Part shown: positions 8,012 to 14,572 of the stretch, in pieces
How positions within the stretch are numbered: position 1 is the stretch's first letter
Layout: each line of letters starts with the position of its first letter
The notes under the pieces: generated by a model
The model's database searches: none
The model's input: only the letters and a program-made list of their open reading frames with translations
What the model was told of the DNA's origin: nothing
Position numbers and translations under genes: made by a program
DNA from: a virus
Virus record (IMG/VR): IMGVR_UViG_3300045996_001357
Coordinates: 1 to 47,011 of that record
Reading direction: 5' to 3' (one strand)
DNA length: 47,011 bases

Positions 8012-8226
8012 GCCTGACGCTGGAAGCCATGGAGCGAGCCTATCCGTGGATCAAGTGGCGCGAGCCGTTGCCCGTGACCTCCGGTGGACGCACCGGTTTC
8101 GCCTGCCGTATCTGCATTGCCCGCAAGGGCCTGAAGGGTTGGGAGCCGCCGCCGTTCAGGACGTATCGAGACGCCGTCTACCATCTCCACGTAGCCCATG
8201 GCACCGGCACCGCGACCCCTGACTGA
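8008..8226 (+). CDS. Small C2H2-like zinc-finger protein, 72 aa
   Basis: The protein contains C-X2-C (FACRICIARKG) followed about 25 residues later by HLHVAH, giving a Cys2-His2 arrangement over a conserved YRDAVYHLHVAH helix. Small zinc-finger proteins of this form are frequent in actinophage early regions and may bind nucleic acid or host proteins. GTG overlaps the preceding stop as GTGA. Confidence 0.65.
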   Translation: MSLTLEAMERAYPWIKWREPLPVTSGGRTGFACRICIARKGLKGWEPPPFRTYRDAVYHLHVAHGTGTATPD

Positions 8227-8443
8227 AGCCGAGCACTACCGCCAGGCGTGGAAGGACGCCAACCGGCAGCTCACCAACGCCCGGATCCGTCTCGGCAAGG
8301 CCGAGGCATCGGCGGCGAAGTGGCAGCAGGCGTTCAACTCGCTTGAGAAGCCGGTCACCGATCACATCGAGAAGTGCATGGATTCCGACGATCTCGACAA
8401 GGCACACGCCGCTGTGATGAAGAGGTTCGGGCCTAGAACGTGA
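8198..8443 (+). CDS. Small helical protein, 81 aa
   Basis: It starts at ATG 8198, overlapping the zinc-finger gene by 29 nt. It is predicted helical (AEHYRQAWKDANRQLTNARI) and has one cysteine. The stop overlaps the next GTG. Nothing in it points to a function. Confidence 0.6.
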   Translation: MAPAPRPLTEAEHYRQAWKDANRQLTNARIRLGKAEASAAKWQQAFNSLEKPVTDHIEKCMDSDDLDKAHAAVMKRFGPRT

Positions 8444-8892
8444 GCGCCGTGTACCGCGTGAGCGCCGTGTACCGCGACGAGGGCATGTTCTACGACCGCT
8501 GCGGCAACGAGATCAACATGGGCCGCTGGATAGACCTCCACCATGACGTGGACTACGTCCGGGTGAGGCTCACCGAGCTGCACCAGCAGGATGCCTGCGT
8601 CTCCACGGTGTGGCTCGGGCTCGATCACTCCTTCGGCTTCGGGCAGCCCCTGATCTTTGAGACGATGATCCACAGCCTCACGCTCTACCCGCACAACTTT
8701 TTCGGCCGACTCCACCTTGGCCCCGAGTGGGATGACTACCAGGAGCGCTACTCGACCGAGACCGAGGCTGTCGCCGGCCACGAGCAGCTCGTCAGGACCC
8801 TCCTGAGAGCCCAGCACGAGCTGGGGCGCATGGGCAAAGAGATCGTGTTATCGCGAAGCCCCGTAGTGACGCACCCGAGCGCGGGGTCATAG
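8440..8892 (+). CDS. Hypothetical protein, 150 aa, with duplicated start region
   Basis: The first 18 bases (GTGAGCGCCGTGTACCGC, 8440-8457) are repeated perfectly in tandem at 8458-8475. The protein can therefore start at either GTG, giving an N-terminus MSAVYR-VSAVYR or just the second copy. The rest is aromatic- and His-rich (DLHHDVDYVRVRL, LGLDHSFGFGQP) and looks like an alpha/beta fold. The family is not recognised. It is the longest gene of this rightward run. Confidence 0.65.
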   Translation: MSAVYRVSAVYRDEGMFYDRCGNEINMGRWIDLHHDVDYVRVRLTELHQQDACVSTVWLGLDHSFGFGQPLIFETMIHSLTLYPHNFFGRLHLGPEWDDYQERYSTETEAVAGHEQLVRTLLRAQHELGRMGKEIVLSRSPVVTHPSAGS

Positions 8893-8930
8893 CGATGGCC
8901 GGATGGGAACCGGCTAGGGGCGGGTGAGTG

Positions 8931-9152
8931 ATGGATCAGGAGCGCCAGGTGCGGGTCCCCGATGAAGCTCCCCGCCCTCTCTACCTGTGGTGCCGCGTCT
9001 GCAAGGCCTGGAGGCCCGTACGGCGCCGAGGGGCCTATGCCTACTCGTGCCACCGCTGTGATTGGGACCTGAGGGCTCGGATCGTCACCAAGGGCGAGCT
9101 GTACCGCTACTGGAAGACCGGCGAAGAGCCCGAAGGTAAAGGCCCTTGGTGA
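8931..9152 (+). CDS. Small zinc-ribbon protein, 73 aa
   Basis: Two CxxC pairs, CRVC and CHRC, lie about 20 residues apart (about 20-45) in a basic, Trp-rich protein; this is a rubredoxin-like zinc ribbon. I chose ATG 8931 with GGCGGG upstream over a GTG at 8928. The stop overlaps the next GTG. Role unknown; RNA polymerase or DNA contact is typical for such ribbons but not shown. Confidence 0.65.
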   Translation: MDQERQVRVPDEAPRPLYLWCRVCKAWRPVRRRGAYAYSCHRCDWDLRARIVTKGELYRYWKTGEEPEGKGPW

Positions 9153-9379
9153 AGGCGGCCGGCGACATCATCGCCCTCTACGTGACCGTACGAGCGTTCA
9201 GGGCCGCCCTGAAGCGTCACAAGCTCCGCTACCAGCTCCAGGACGCAGCGCGGGTCCTCGAACGCTTCAGGGCCGGCTCCAGGCGGGCCGAATGGCAGTG
9301 GGTCCCTCACGAGCGCCGGCCGTCACCCGAGCTGTTCGCGCTCGAAGCCGAGCACCTGGCGATCCTCGAAGATGCCTGA
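9149..9379 (+). CDS. Small basic helical protein, 76 aa
   Basis: GTG at 9149 overlaps the previous stop as GTGA; a TTG one codon earlier is also possible. It is helical and Arg/Ala/Leu-rich (VRAFRAALKRHKLRYQLQDAARVLERF). The end overlaps the next ATG by 8 nt. No family recognised. Confidence 0.6.
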   Translation: MKAAGDIIALYVTVRAFRAALKRHKLRYQLQDAARVLERFRAGSRRAEWQWVPHERRPSPELFALEAEHLAILEDA

Positions 9380-9578
9380 GAACGCCGCCTGGAAGATGGT
9401 TACGTGTCGGAGCTGCGGCAAGAAGTGGCGCTGCACGCCCCAGCAGGACTACTACAACGCCACGACGCTCACAGACGGGCTTTGCTGGGACTGCCTGCTC
9501 AAGGAGGACGATCTGCCGGCTCAGCCTGAACCGTCGCCGCTCGTGGGTCCCCCGCATCTCAGGATCCCGCGAAGATAA
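9372..9578 (+). CDS. Small zinc-ribbon protein, 68 aa
   Basis: It begins MPENAAWKMVTCRSCGKKW and has a second pair CWDC about 27 residues later, the classical two-knuckle zinc ribbon. The tail is Pro-rich and basic. It is the last well-supported gene of the run before a stretch of about 1 kb with little coding potential. Confidence 0.65.
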   Translation: MPENAAWKMVTCRSCGKKWRCTPQQDYYNATTLTDGLCWDCLLKEDDLPAQPEPSPLVGPPHLRIPRR

Positions 9579-9612
9579 AGGGCCTGTGGGGTAGAAAATT
9601 TGGGAGGGCAGC

Positions 9613-9699
9613 ATGAAAAATGATTTCGCCCCCAGCCACGATCCCCACTCCCCCGCCCCCCGTCTTACGGTGAAACGCGGCATTCACGACACAGTCTGA
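9613..9699 (+). CDS. Possible 28-aa peptide
   Basis: ATG 9613 is preceded by GGGAGG at good spacing (six bases). The 28-residue product is His/Pro-rich (MKNDFAPSHDPHSPAP). The ribosome site is the only support; there is no coupling to neighbours and a TGA ends it at 9699. Confidence 0.35.
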   Translation: MKNDFAPSHDPHSPAPRLTVKRGIHDTV

Positions 9700-10650
9700 C
9701 TGTGAAGCGGGCACATTTGGCTCTGCGCCTAGCTTTGCGTGTCCAATAAACGGACGTTTCATGTACGGTGGAGGGTACTTCTTCACCATCGCCCATATAC
9801 ACGCACGTGCGGGGGCGAGGCGCCGTGAGTGTGAAGCGTTCAGTGTCAGTGCTCTCTCTCTCTCACCTATTCACCTGAGCTTCACTGTGCTTCCCCATCT
9901 TCGCTGACTCACATCTCACTGTGATGGGTTCTCTCCCAGAGGCTTACTACCGAGTTACTGGTTTGAGGTTAGCGAAGTGTGCGGTACGTACAAGGTGGCA
10001 CAGTGACTGTCCATCCTGGCATCTTGACTAGATTGGTGGAGAAACCTGGTCGCAGTGCTGGCAGCCGGTCCTGAACCGTCCCCGAACCGTCGAACGGCCT
10101 CGCGCGTGCGGCAATGGAGGCGTTTAGGGGTGCCAGCCAATTCCTACCTCGCGGTTCGTGGTCTGTTGCAGGGATATTTGACATCTGGCTTCCCGGCCGG
10201 GAAGGTTCGACCCGCCACCGATCCGTGATCGCCATAGGCAGCGAGCCGCCGACTAGGGTCGAGTCTCCACCGACAAGGTGTGAAGCCTCCCCATCGGGAC
10301 CGGCCATTGACAGCGTTACTGCGCAAGCGGTTCGCCATGAGACCAGCCACCCGGGCGGTCGCCACTACCCACCTAGCGAAGCGGAATGGTGGGCACACCG
10401 AGCTTGACGGGATACAAGCACTCAGCACGTAGCAAGGGTTACGAGTGAAGCGAAGCAAGTAGGCCACCAGTGTGTGACCGACTAAGGCTCAGCGCGAGCA
10501 TTGGTCGCACTCAGAGAGCACAGCCCAAAGCGGAGCTAGGCCGGACTGTTCACAGGGTTTCCCCCAACCAATCTTCACACTGTGTCAGTCGAGCGCTCGA
10601 TTCGCCGGTTCGATTCCGGGTGCTGAGAGTGCGGCGATCCTGCCGCAGTG
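9700..10650. other. Non-coding region of about 950 bp, candidate origin or control region
   Basis: No frame here has a plausible start, ribosome site or codon pattern. It holds a CT dinucleotide run (about 9851-9864), a regulon promoter (9966-9993), and five dispersed copies of GTGAAGC or its reverse (about 9702, 9831, 9879, 10279, 10445), plus related CACTGTG words (9883, 9917). Near the right end are a T-arm-like GGTTCGATTCC (10607-10617) and a small perfect hairpin (TGCGGC/GCCGCA, 10629-10646). The composition is less GC-rich than the neighbouring genes. A replication origin, an attachment site or a structured RNA are the options; none is shown. Confidence 0.5.
9966..9993 (-). promoter_or_regulatory. 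Regulon promoter 2 with imperfect 15-bp element
   Basis: The plus strand at 9976-9990 reads AGTGTGCGGTACGTA, two end mismatches from the consensus. On the minus strand a good -35 TTGTAC and -10 TAACCT flank it with a 16-bp spacer. Its transcript would run left through about 400 bp of non-coding DNA and antisense to the 7.5-9.6 kb genes, so an antisense or regulatory RNA is possible. Confidence 0.6.
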
Positions 10651-10674
10651 AACGGGGGTTCACCAATGCGCTGA
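10651..10674 (+). other. Two-codon minigene behind a start-associated box
   Basis: The sequence AACGGGGGTTCACCA is followed at 10666 by ATG CGC TGA, and the TGA begins the first stem-loop module of the array. The start signal is thus attached to a Met-Arg-stop frame. Either a cassette gene was deleted precisely between its start and stop, or this is a true minigene. Confidence 0.5.
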
Positions 10675-10675
10675 G

Positions 10676-10748
10676 CCGTCCGGGACATTCACCCTACGGT
10701 GAGTGTGCCGAACGGTAGGCATCCTGCTTACTGTTTCACCACGGGGGT
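10676..10748 (+). promoter_or_regulatory. Array module 1: stem-loop plus CCACGGGGGT box
   Basis: Stem-loop 10676-10715 (CCGT..GGGACATTCACC, loop CTAC, complementary arm), then the box CCACGGGGGT at 10739-10748, six bases before ATG 10755. GGGGG can pair with anti-Shine-Dalgarno CCUCC using one G-U pair. Confidence 0.75.
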
Positions 10749-10754
10749 TTCACG

Positions 10755-11075
10755 ATGGATACTGACGCACAGCGCCGTTACCTACTCAGGGACGGCAACC
10801 TGGGCGTGCCCTGTAGCCGTTACGGATTCGACACAGAGTCCTGTGTCCCGGTCGCGTTGTCACTCGCCGCACTCGTTACCGACGCTAACGGAGAGCCCGA
10901 TGACTGGTGCGAGCTACTCGATCACATGATGTCCCTGGTGGTAAACGATCACGACGATCCCGCCACCCTGATCCCCCACTGTGACGGGCTGGGGACGGGC
11001 ATCGGAGTCGACGGTTACTACCAATGCACGGGCTGCGCGGCCTGTGAGGATTGGGGAGAGGATTGGGGAGACTGA
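10755..11075 (+). CDS. Acidic cassette protein, 106 aa
   Basis: First full gene of the array. It is very acidic (many Asp/Glu), with six cysteines, four of them near the C-terminus or middle (CDG, CTGCAAC) that could bind metal. Small acidic early phage proteins often mimic DNA or inhibit host factors, but no family is recognised. The start is fixed by the CCACGGGGGT box, not by a classical AGGAGG. Confidence 0.65.
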   Translation: MDTDAQRRYLLRDGNLGVPCSRYGFDTESCVPVALSLAALVTDANGEPDDWCELLDHMMSLVVNDHDDPATLIPHCDGLGTGIGVDGYYQCTGCAACEDWGEDWGD

Positions 11076-11076
11076 G

Positions 11077-11149
11077 CCGTCCGGGTGTTCACTCGCAAGG
11101 GTGAGCAGCCGAACGGTAGGCATCCTGCCTACTGTGTCACCACGGGGGT
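11077..11149 (+). promoter_or_regulatory. Array module 2: stem-loop plus CCACGGGGGT box
   Basis: Stem-loop 11077-11116 with a GCAA (GNRA-type) loop and the same outer CCGTCCGG/CCGAACGG arms as modules 1 and 3 but different inner stem bases that still pair. Box at 11140-11149, six bases before ATG 11156. Confidence 0.75.
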
Positions 11150-11155
11150 TACACA

Positions 11156-11521
11156 ATGTCACTCAAGTCTCTCACGGCTGAGGTTGACTACTGCGGAACG
11201 TCACAGGGGACGCTGACTGTGGCATTCGACCGGTACGATATGGACCGCGTGCAGTACAACTACACCGTGAAGGATCACAGCGGAAACGTGCTCGCCGAGG
11301 GCGACGATCTAAGGGTGCCGGGAGACATCGCCCATATCAAGGCACTCTCAACACTGTGCACCTTCCTGGGCGCTGCCTCTGAGGCCGTGTCCTGGAACCG
11401 TCACAGTGAGCACAAGTCCGACAATTCCGACCTGTTCCCTGCCGCGTGCATGGAATGGGCCGATGCGGTCGGTTCGGACGTGTTCGCCATGATGGCTGAG
11501 GAGCTTGACGCCGAGCGCTGA
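11156..11521 (+). CDS. Cassette protein, 121 aa
   Basis: An acidic alpha/beta protein starting MSLKSLTAEVDYCGTSQGTLTV; the N-terminal half looks beta-rich and the C-terminal half helical. No catalytic motif is visible. It lies between the acidic cassette protein and ardC, each separated by a stem-loop and box. An anti-defence role is conceivable from the neighbourhood only. Confidence 0.65.
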   Translation: MSLKSLTAEVDYCGTSQGTLTVAFDRYDMDRVQYNYTVKDHSGNVLAEGDDLRVPGDIAHIKALSTLCTFLGAASEAVSWNRHSEHKSDNSDLFPAACMEWADAVGSDVFAMMAEELDAER

Positions 11522-11522
11522 G

Positions 11523-11597
11523 CCGTCCGGGACGGTACCTGTAACGGGTGCCGTGCCGAACGGTAAGCAATCCCGCTTCACCGTATTCCACGGGGGT
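11523..11597 (+). promoter_or_regulatory. Array module 3: stem-loop plus CCACGGGGG box
   Basis: Stem-loop 11523-11563 with inner stem ACGGTACC/GGGTGCCGT, differing from modules 1 and 2 by compensating changes. Box at 11588-11597 before ATG 11604. Confidence 0.75.
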
Positions 11598-11603
11598 GGA
11601 AAG

Positions 11604-12512
11604 ATGTCGAAGGTCGACATTTACCAGGAAGTCACCGACAGCATCATCGCTGAGCTAGAGGCCGGAACGGTGCCGTGGCGCAAGCCGTGGACCTTCACCG
11701 GAGAGGCCAACGCTCACCGTAACTACGGCACGCGGCGCCCCTATCGTGGGGTGAACGTCTGGCTGTTGGAGATGGTCGCGCAGCGGTGCCAGTACGAGTT
11801 CCCGTACTGGCTCACCTACAAGCAAGCCGACAAGATGGGCGGCAACGTCCGCAAGGGCGAGAAGTCGACCCTGGTCGTGTTCTGGAAGATGAACCGCTAC
11901 AGGGACAAGAACGACCCTGACAAGACCGTCACCATCCCGATGCTCCGCTACTTCCGGGTGTTCAACATCGCTCAGTGCGAGGGGCTTCCCGAACCTGAGC
12001 CGATCACGGAGCCTGAGGACCACGATCCCATCGCGGCGGCGCAAGCCATCATCGACGGGATGCCAAACGCTCCGACGATCACACACGACGGCCGCGACAG
12101 TGCACACTACGTGCCCGCTTGGGACTCAGTGCACCTGCCGAAGATGGCGACGTTCGCCACGGCCGAGCACTACTATCACACGGCGTTCCACGAACTCGGT
12201 CACTCGACCGGCCATGAGTCTCGGCTGAACCGTCCCATCGAAAACGGGTTCGGAACTCCCGAGTACGCCAAAGAGGAGCTGATCGCCGAGATGACGGCCG
12301 CGATGCTCTGCGGTCAGGCGGGTATCTTCCCGCCGCTGGTGAAGCACTCTGCCGCCTACATCGCCAATTGGCTCCAGGCGCTCAAGGATGACCGCAAGCT
12401 GGTCGTCACTGCCGCCGGGAAGGCGCAGAAGGCCGCTGACTACATCATCGGGGACGCGGCCGAGGATCACGCCGAGGAGACAGAGTCCGAGCAGGTTGCG
12501 GTCGCCGCCTGA
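11604..12512 (+). CDS. ardC: ArdC-family antirestriction protein
   Basis: A 302-residue protein with the two ArdC domains. The N-terminal ssDNA-binding domain (about 1-125) begins DIYQEVTDSIIAELEAG and contains VPWRKPW, followed by NYGTRRPYRGVN and WLTYKQADKMGGNVRKGEK. The C-terminal zincin-like domain has HELGH (196-200) and the downstream helix EELIAE (225-230) likely to supply the third metal ligand. ArdC proteins protect incoming DNA from restriction in plasmid transfer; phage copies are inferred to act similarly early in infection. The start at 11604 is fixed by the array box, trimming 33 codons of open frame upstream. Confidence 0.88.
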   Translation: MSKVDIYQEVTDSIIAELEAGTVPWRKPWTFTGEANAHRNYGTRRPYRGVNVWLLEMVAQRCQYEFPYWLTYKQADKMGGNVRKGEKSTLVVFWKMNRYRDKNDPDKTVTIPMLRYFRVFNIAQCEGLPEPEPITEPEDHDPIAAAQAIIDGMPNAPTITHDGRDSAHYVPAWDSVHLPKMATFATAEHYYHTAFHELGHSTGHESRLNRPIENGFGTPEYAKEELIAEMTAAMLCGQAGIFPPLVKHSAAYIANWLQALKDDRKLVVTAAGKAQKAADYIIGDAAEDHAEETESEQVAVAA

Positions 12513-12515
12513 CGA

Positions 12516-12578
12516 GTCACCGGAGAGGATCGGGGTCCGCCCCGGTCCTGTCCAGTGACAGTCAACTACCACGGGGGT
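12516..12578 (+). promoter_or_regulatory. Array module 4: long stem-loop plus CCACGGGGGT box
   Basis: Stem-loop 12516-12559 (outer GTCAC/GTGAC, inner AGGATCGGGG/CCCCGGTCCT, loop TCCG). Box at 12569-12578 before ATG 12586. Confidence 0.75.
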
Positions 12579-12585
12579 TTCACTA

Positions 12586-12750
12586 ATGAGTACCGACCGA
12601 CCAATCGGCCCTCTCGCAATCCGGCCTCGCCCGGCCCCTTCTAGGCCTGGCTACGAATGGGTCGCCGCATGGGCCGCGTACGACGCCGCAGGACGCATCG
12701 TGATCGCCCGACGCACCCGCGACGACGTGATCTCCGCGCTCGCGGCCTGA
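12586..12750 (+). CDS. Small cassette protein, 54 aa
   Basis: ATG 12586 follows the array box. The product starts MSTDRPIGPLAIRPRPAPS and ends GRIVIARRTRDDVISALAA, a Pro-rich leader followed by a short strand-helix. The flanking modules define both ends exactly, so it is a real cassette despite its size. Function unknown. Confidence 0.6.
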   Translation: MSTDRPIGPLAIRPRPAPSRPGYEWVAAWAAYDAAGRIVIARRTRDDVISALAA

Positions 12751-12760
12751 GCGAGTCAGC

Positions 12761-12815
12761 CACGGGTTCAGTCGAAAGGCTGAGCCTGTGAGTGACAGTC
12801 AACTACCACGGGGGT
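12761..12815 (+). promoter_or_regulatory. Array module 5: stem-loop with GAAA loop plus box
   Basis: Thirteen-pair stem 12761-12790 (CACGGGTTCAGTC / GGCTGAGCCTGTG with G-U pairs) closed by a GAAA tetraloop. Box CCACGGGGGT at 12806-12815 before ATG 12824. Confidence 0.78.
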
Positions 12816-12823
12816 TAGTCACT

Positions 12824-13030
12824 ATGGAACGGTACAGTCTCAGCGAGATCGAGCGTATCCCGACGATCCATCAGGGGCAGTACGACAACCTGAAGGTGGA
12901 CACCGGCCGCGTCCGTGTCTGGCTCTCGCGCCTCACCGTCGAGGATGGGCAGCCGTACAACAACCAGGTCACGGTCGAACGCCTGACGGACGGCCGTTGG
13001 GAAACGGTCGAGGAGTACGAGGCACGCTGA
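12824..13030 (+). CDS. Small cassette protein, 68 aa
   Basis: The start at ATG 12824 is set by the box; an upstream GTG in the same frame would read through the box and is rejected. The sequence MERYSLSEIERIPTI then a beta-rich part with QVTVERLTDGRWETVEEYEA. No known family recognised. Confidence 0.6.
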   Translation: MERYSLSEIERIPTIHQGQYDNLKVDTGRVRVWLSRLTVEDGQPYNNQVTVERLTDGRWETVEEYEAR

Positions 13031-13037
13031 CCTAGCC

Positions 13038-13092
13038 GGGAGGGTTCAGGTAACACTGAGCCCTGCCGAGTAGGAGGCTTCACCACGGGGGT
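13038..13092 (+). promoter_or_regulatory. Array module 6: stem-loop plus box leading to a degenerate cassette
   Basis: Stem 13038-13067 (GGGAGGGTTCAG / CTGAGCCCTGCC) and box CCACGGGGGT at 13083-13092. At the usual distance there is ATT, not ATG. Confidence 0.7.
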
Positions 13093-13099
13093 GATTACG

Positions 13100-13189
13100 A
13101 TTGGGGCACCGATGCACGGCCAACGATTCACGTTGAGCGGGCACCCGATTCATGCGGCCCTGGCAGATACATCTGGCCGTGACAGATAG
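13100..13189 (+). pseudogene. Degenerate or ATT-initiated cassette ORF, up to 29 aa
   Basis: The position of a normal start carries ATT (13100), in frame with ATG 13112 and TAG 13187. The product from the ATG would be 25 residues (MHGQRFTLSGHPIHAALAD...). There is no stem-loop after it, only a normal box for the next gene. It is probably a decayed or truncated cassette; rare ATT initiation is an alternative. Confidence 0.4.
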
Positions 13190-13232
13190 CCGGGGTCGCC
13201 CAATCTTCCTACTCTAGGCACACAACCAACAA

Positions 13233-13242
13233 TCACGGGGGT
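13233..13242 (+). promoter_or_regulatory. Start-associated box without a preceding stem-loop
   Basis: TCACGGGGGT at 13233-13242, eight bases before ATG 13251. No stem-loop is seen between the degenerate cassette and this box, making this the shortest module. Confidence 0.65.
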
Positions 13243-13250
13243 ATCACAAA

Positions 13251-13670
13251 ATGCCGATCATCGACAAGTGCCCGCAATGCGGGTCCGAGATCGAGGCCGG
13301 TCTCACCATCTGGCTCAACGACGTGTCAATCGACACGGACGACAGGGGCCACTGGAAGGGCTGTGAGGGCACCGTCAAGGACTTCACACCCTCAGGCTCG
13401 GCCGATGACGGAGGGACCGGCATCGTTCTGAGCGAGGGCACCGGCTGCTACGTGCAGTGCGTCGAGCACGGGCACTCGTTCTCCGTCAACCTGCCGAGCG
13501 AGTTCCTGAAGCGCTGGAGCTACGGCGCCACACCCGAGCCACCCGAGCCCCCCGCCGAACTGGCGGACGCCTGGGAGCGGTATCAGCGCGGCGACGAACT
13601 GACGGGACACGAACTGTCCAAGCTGGACGAGTGGCGCGCAGACGCCGCCTGGGAACAGACCTGGGGCTAG
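13251..13670 (+). CDS. Cassette protein with N-terminal zinc knuckle, 139 aa
   Basis: It starts MPIIDKCPQCGSEIEAG; the CPQC may pair with later cysteines (KGCEGT, GTGCYVQCVEHGHSF) to bind zinc. A Pro-rich linker (about 95-105) precedes an acidic helical C-terminus rich in Asp, Glu and Trp. Function unknown. It ends with TAG just before stem-loop module 7. Confidence 0.65.
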   Translation: MPIIDKCPQCGSEIEAGLTIWLNDVSIDTDDRGHWKGCEGTVKDFTPSGSADDGGTGIVLSEGTGCYVQCVEHGHSFSVNLPSEFLKRWSYGATPEPPEPPAELADAWERYQRGDELTGHELSKLDEWRADAAWEQTWG

Positions 13671-13680
13671 CCCACCCGGC

Positions 13681-13748
13681 CACGGCTTCACTCGAAAGGG
13701 TGAGGCTGTGAGCGGGAGGCAATAACGCCAACCGCGTACCACGGGGGT
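13681..13748 (+). promoter_or_regulatory. Array module 7: stem-loop with GAAA loop plus box
   Basis: Stem 13681-13710 (CACGGCTTCACTC / GGGTGAGGCTGTG) with a GAAA loop; compared with module 5, inner pairs change on both arms. The linker GAGCGGGAGGCAAT recurs in module 10 and, with one change, module 12. Box at 13739-13748. Confidence 0.78.
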
Positions 13749-13753
13749 TCAAG

Positions 13754-14092
13754 ATGTCTGAGGCAATCACTCAGGCTGAGCAGACGATGGGCTTCGAGGC
13801 CGACGTGACCGTCAACCTCAAGGCCGAGTACCGCCACTCCACGAGTCAAGACGGCACGCACTGGCACCGTCACGTGGCGCTCGAATGGGAGGGTGGAGTC
13901 CTGTGGCTCGACATGAGCGACCTGGGCGACCACTTCTGCATCGACGTGCGGCAGTTCCGGGGTAGGCGGATCGTCCCCACGGGCGTGTTCGGTATCCAGG
14001 ACGGCTTGCGCGTCGGGCTCGATGAGCAAGCGACCGCTGAGGCGCACGGGTGGCCTGCGCTTCACTCGCCAATCCTGCTTACCGACAAGTAG
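13754..14092 (+). CDS. Cassette protein, 112 aa
   Basis: An alpha/beta protein starting MSEAITQAEQTMGFEADVTV with a His-rich segment (HWHRHVALEWEGG) and a beta-rich centre. No known motif. Ends at TAG 14092 before module 8. Confidence 0.65.
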   Translation: MSEAITQAEQTMGFEADVTVNLKAEYRHSTSQDGTHWHRHVALEWEGGVLWLDMSDLGDHFCIDVRQFRGRRIVPTGVFGIQDGLRVGLDEQATAEAHGWPALHSPILLTDK

Positions 14093-14101
14093 CCGAGCCG
14101 G

Positions 14102-14171
14102 CCGGGAGCTTCACCTAAGCGGGTGGGGCTGCCGAGCGGCAGGAATACACCTGACGCTATCTCACGGGGGT
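14102..14171 (+). promoter_or_regulatory. Array module 8: stem-loop plus TCACGGGGGT box
   Basis: Stem about 14102-14132 (AGCTTCACC / GGTGGGGCT core, loop TAAGC) and box at 14162-14171, seven bases before ATG 14179. Confidence 0.7.
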
Positions 14172-14178
14172 GAGAAAC

Positions 14179-14268
14179 ATGAAGTCACAGCGTAAGCTGG
14201 TGATCGCCAGCCTGCTGAGGGTGGACGATCCGCGTCCGCCGAAGCCGCCGAGGGAGTGGTCCCGGTGA
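14179..14268 (+). CDS. Tiny basic cassette peptide, 29 aa
   Basis: MKSQRKLVIASLLRVDDP followed by a Pro/Lys/Arg tail. ATG is set by the array box and the stop overlaps the next GTG (GTGA), so it opens a four-gene coupled sub-operon within the array. Function unknown. Confidence 0.55.
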   Translation: MKSQRKLVIASLLRVDDPRPPKPPREWSR

Positions 14269-14426
14269 CGGTTCAGGCGCTGATCGAGCTGCTGACGAAC
14301 GAGGCCGACCCGGACTCGCACGTGGTCGTCGGCTCCTGGTGGATCACCGGGGCCAACCACGTCGGCGACAAGATCACGGTCCTGTCCACGTCGAGCACGC
14401 CCCCGGCCGAGTACCGGCCGGACTAG
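14265..14426 (+). CDS. Small protein, 53 aa
   Basis: GTG 14265 overlaps the upstream stop as GTGA. The sequence VQALIELLTNEADPDSHVVV then a beta-rich GSWWITGANHVGDKITVLST. Stop TAG shares a base with the next GTG. No family recognised, but coupling on both sides supports it. Confidence 0.6.
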   Translation: MTVQALIELLTNEADPDSHVVVGSWWITGANHVGDKITVLSTSSTPPAEYRPD

Positions 14427-14572
14427 TGCCCTACTACTGCCGAGGCTGCGCCAAGTTCGTCGGGGGTCCCCTGACGGACTGCCGTAGCTGCGGCCACACC
14501 CACGACCGCGACCATCGGGCAGCGGAGGAGCCGCCCCGCCTGAGGCGTCGCAAGACGAGGAGTCTCTGGTGA
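14426..14572 (+). CDS. Small zinc-ribbon protein, 48 aa
   Basis: GTG 14426 shares its first base with the TAG of the previous gene. Cysteine pairs CRGC (about 5-8) and CRSC (about 19-22), then HTHDRDH and an Arg-rich tail; a compact zinc ribbon with basic C-terminus, suggesting nucleic-acid contact. The stop overlaps the next GTG. Confidence 0.6.
   Translation: MPYYCRGCAKFVGGPLTDCRSCGHTHDRDHRAAEEPPRLRRRKTRSLW

Noticed and set aside
10114-10407. 97-codon frame in the non-coding region
   Set aside because: No ribosome site or array box and a composition unlike neighbouring proteins.
10607-10617. tRNA T-arm-like GGTTCGATTCC
   Set aside because: The stem has a G-G mismatch, and no matching 5' acceptor arm, D-arm or anticodon stem is found at tRNA distance; the nearest complementary acceptor is over 110 nt upstream.
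11505-11603. N-terminal extension of ArdC
   Set aside because: The added 33 codons run through the stem-loop and start box; the family domain begins right after ATG 11604.
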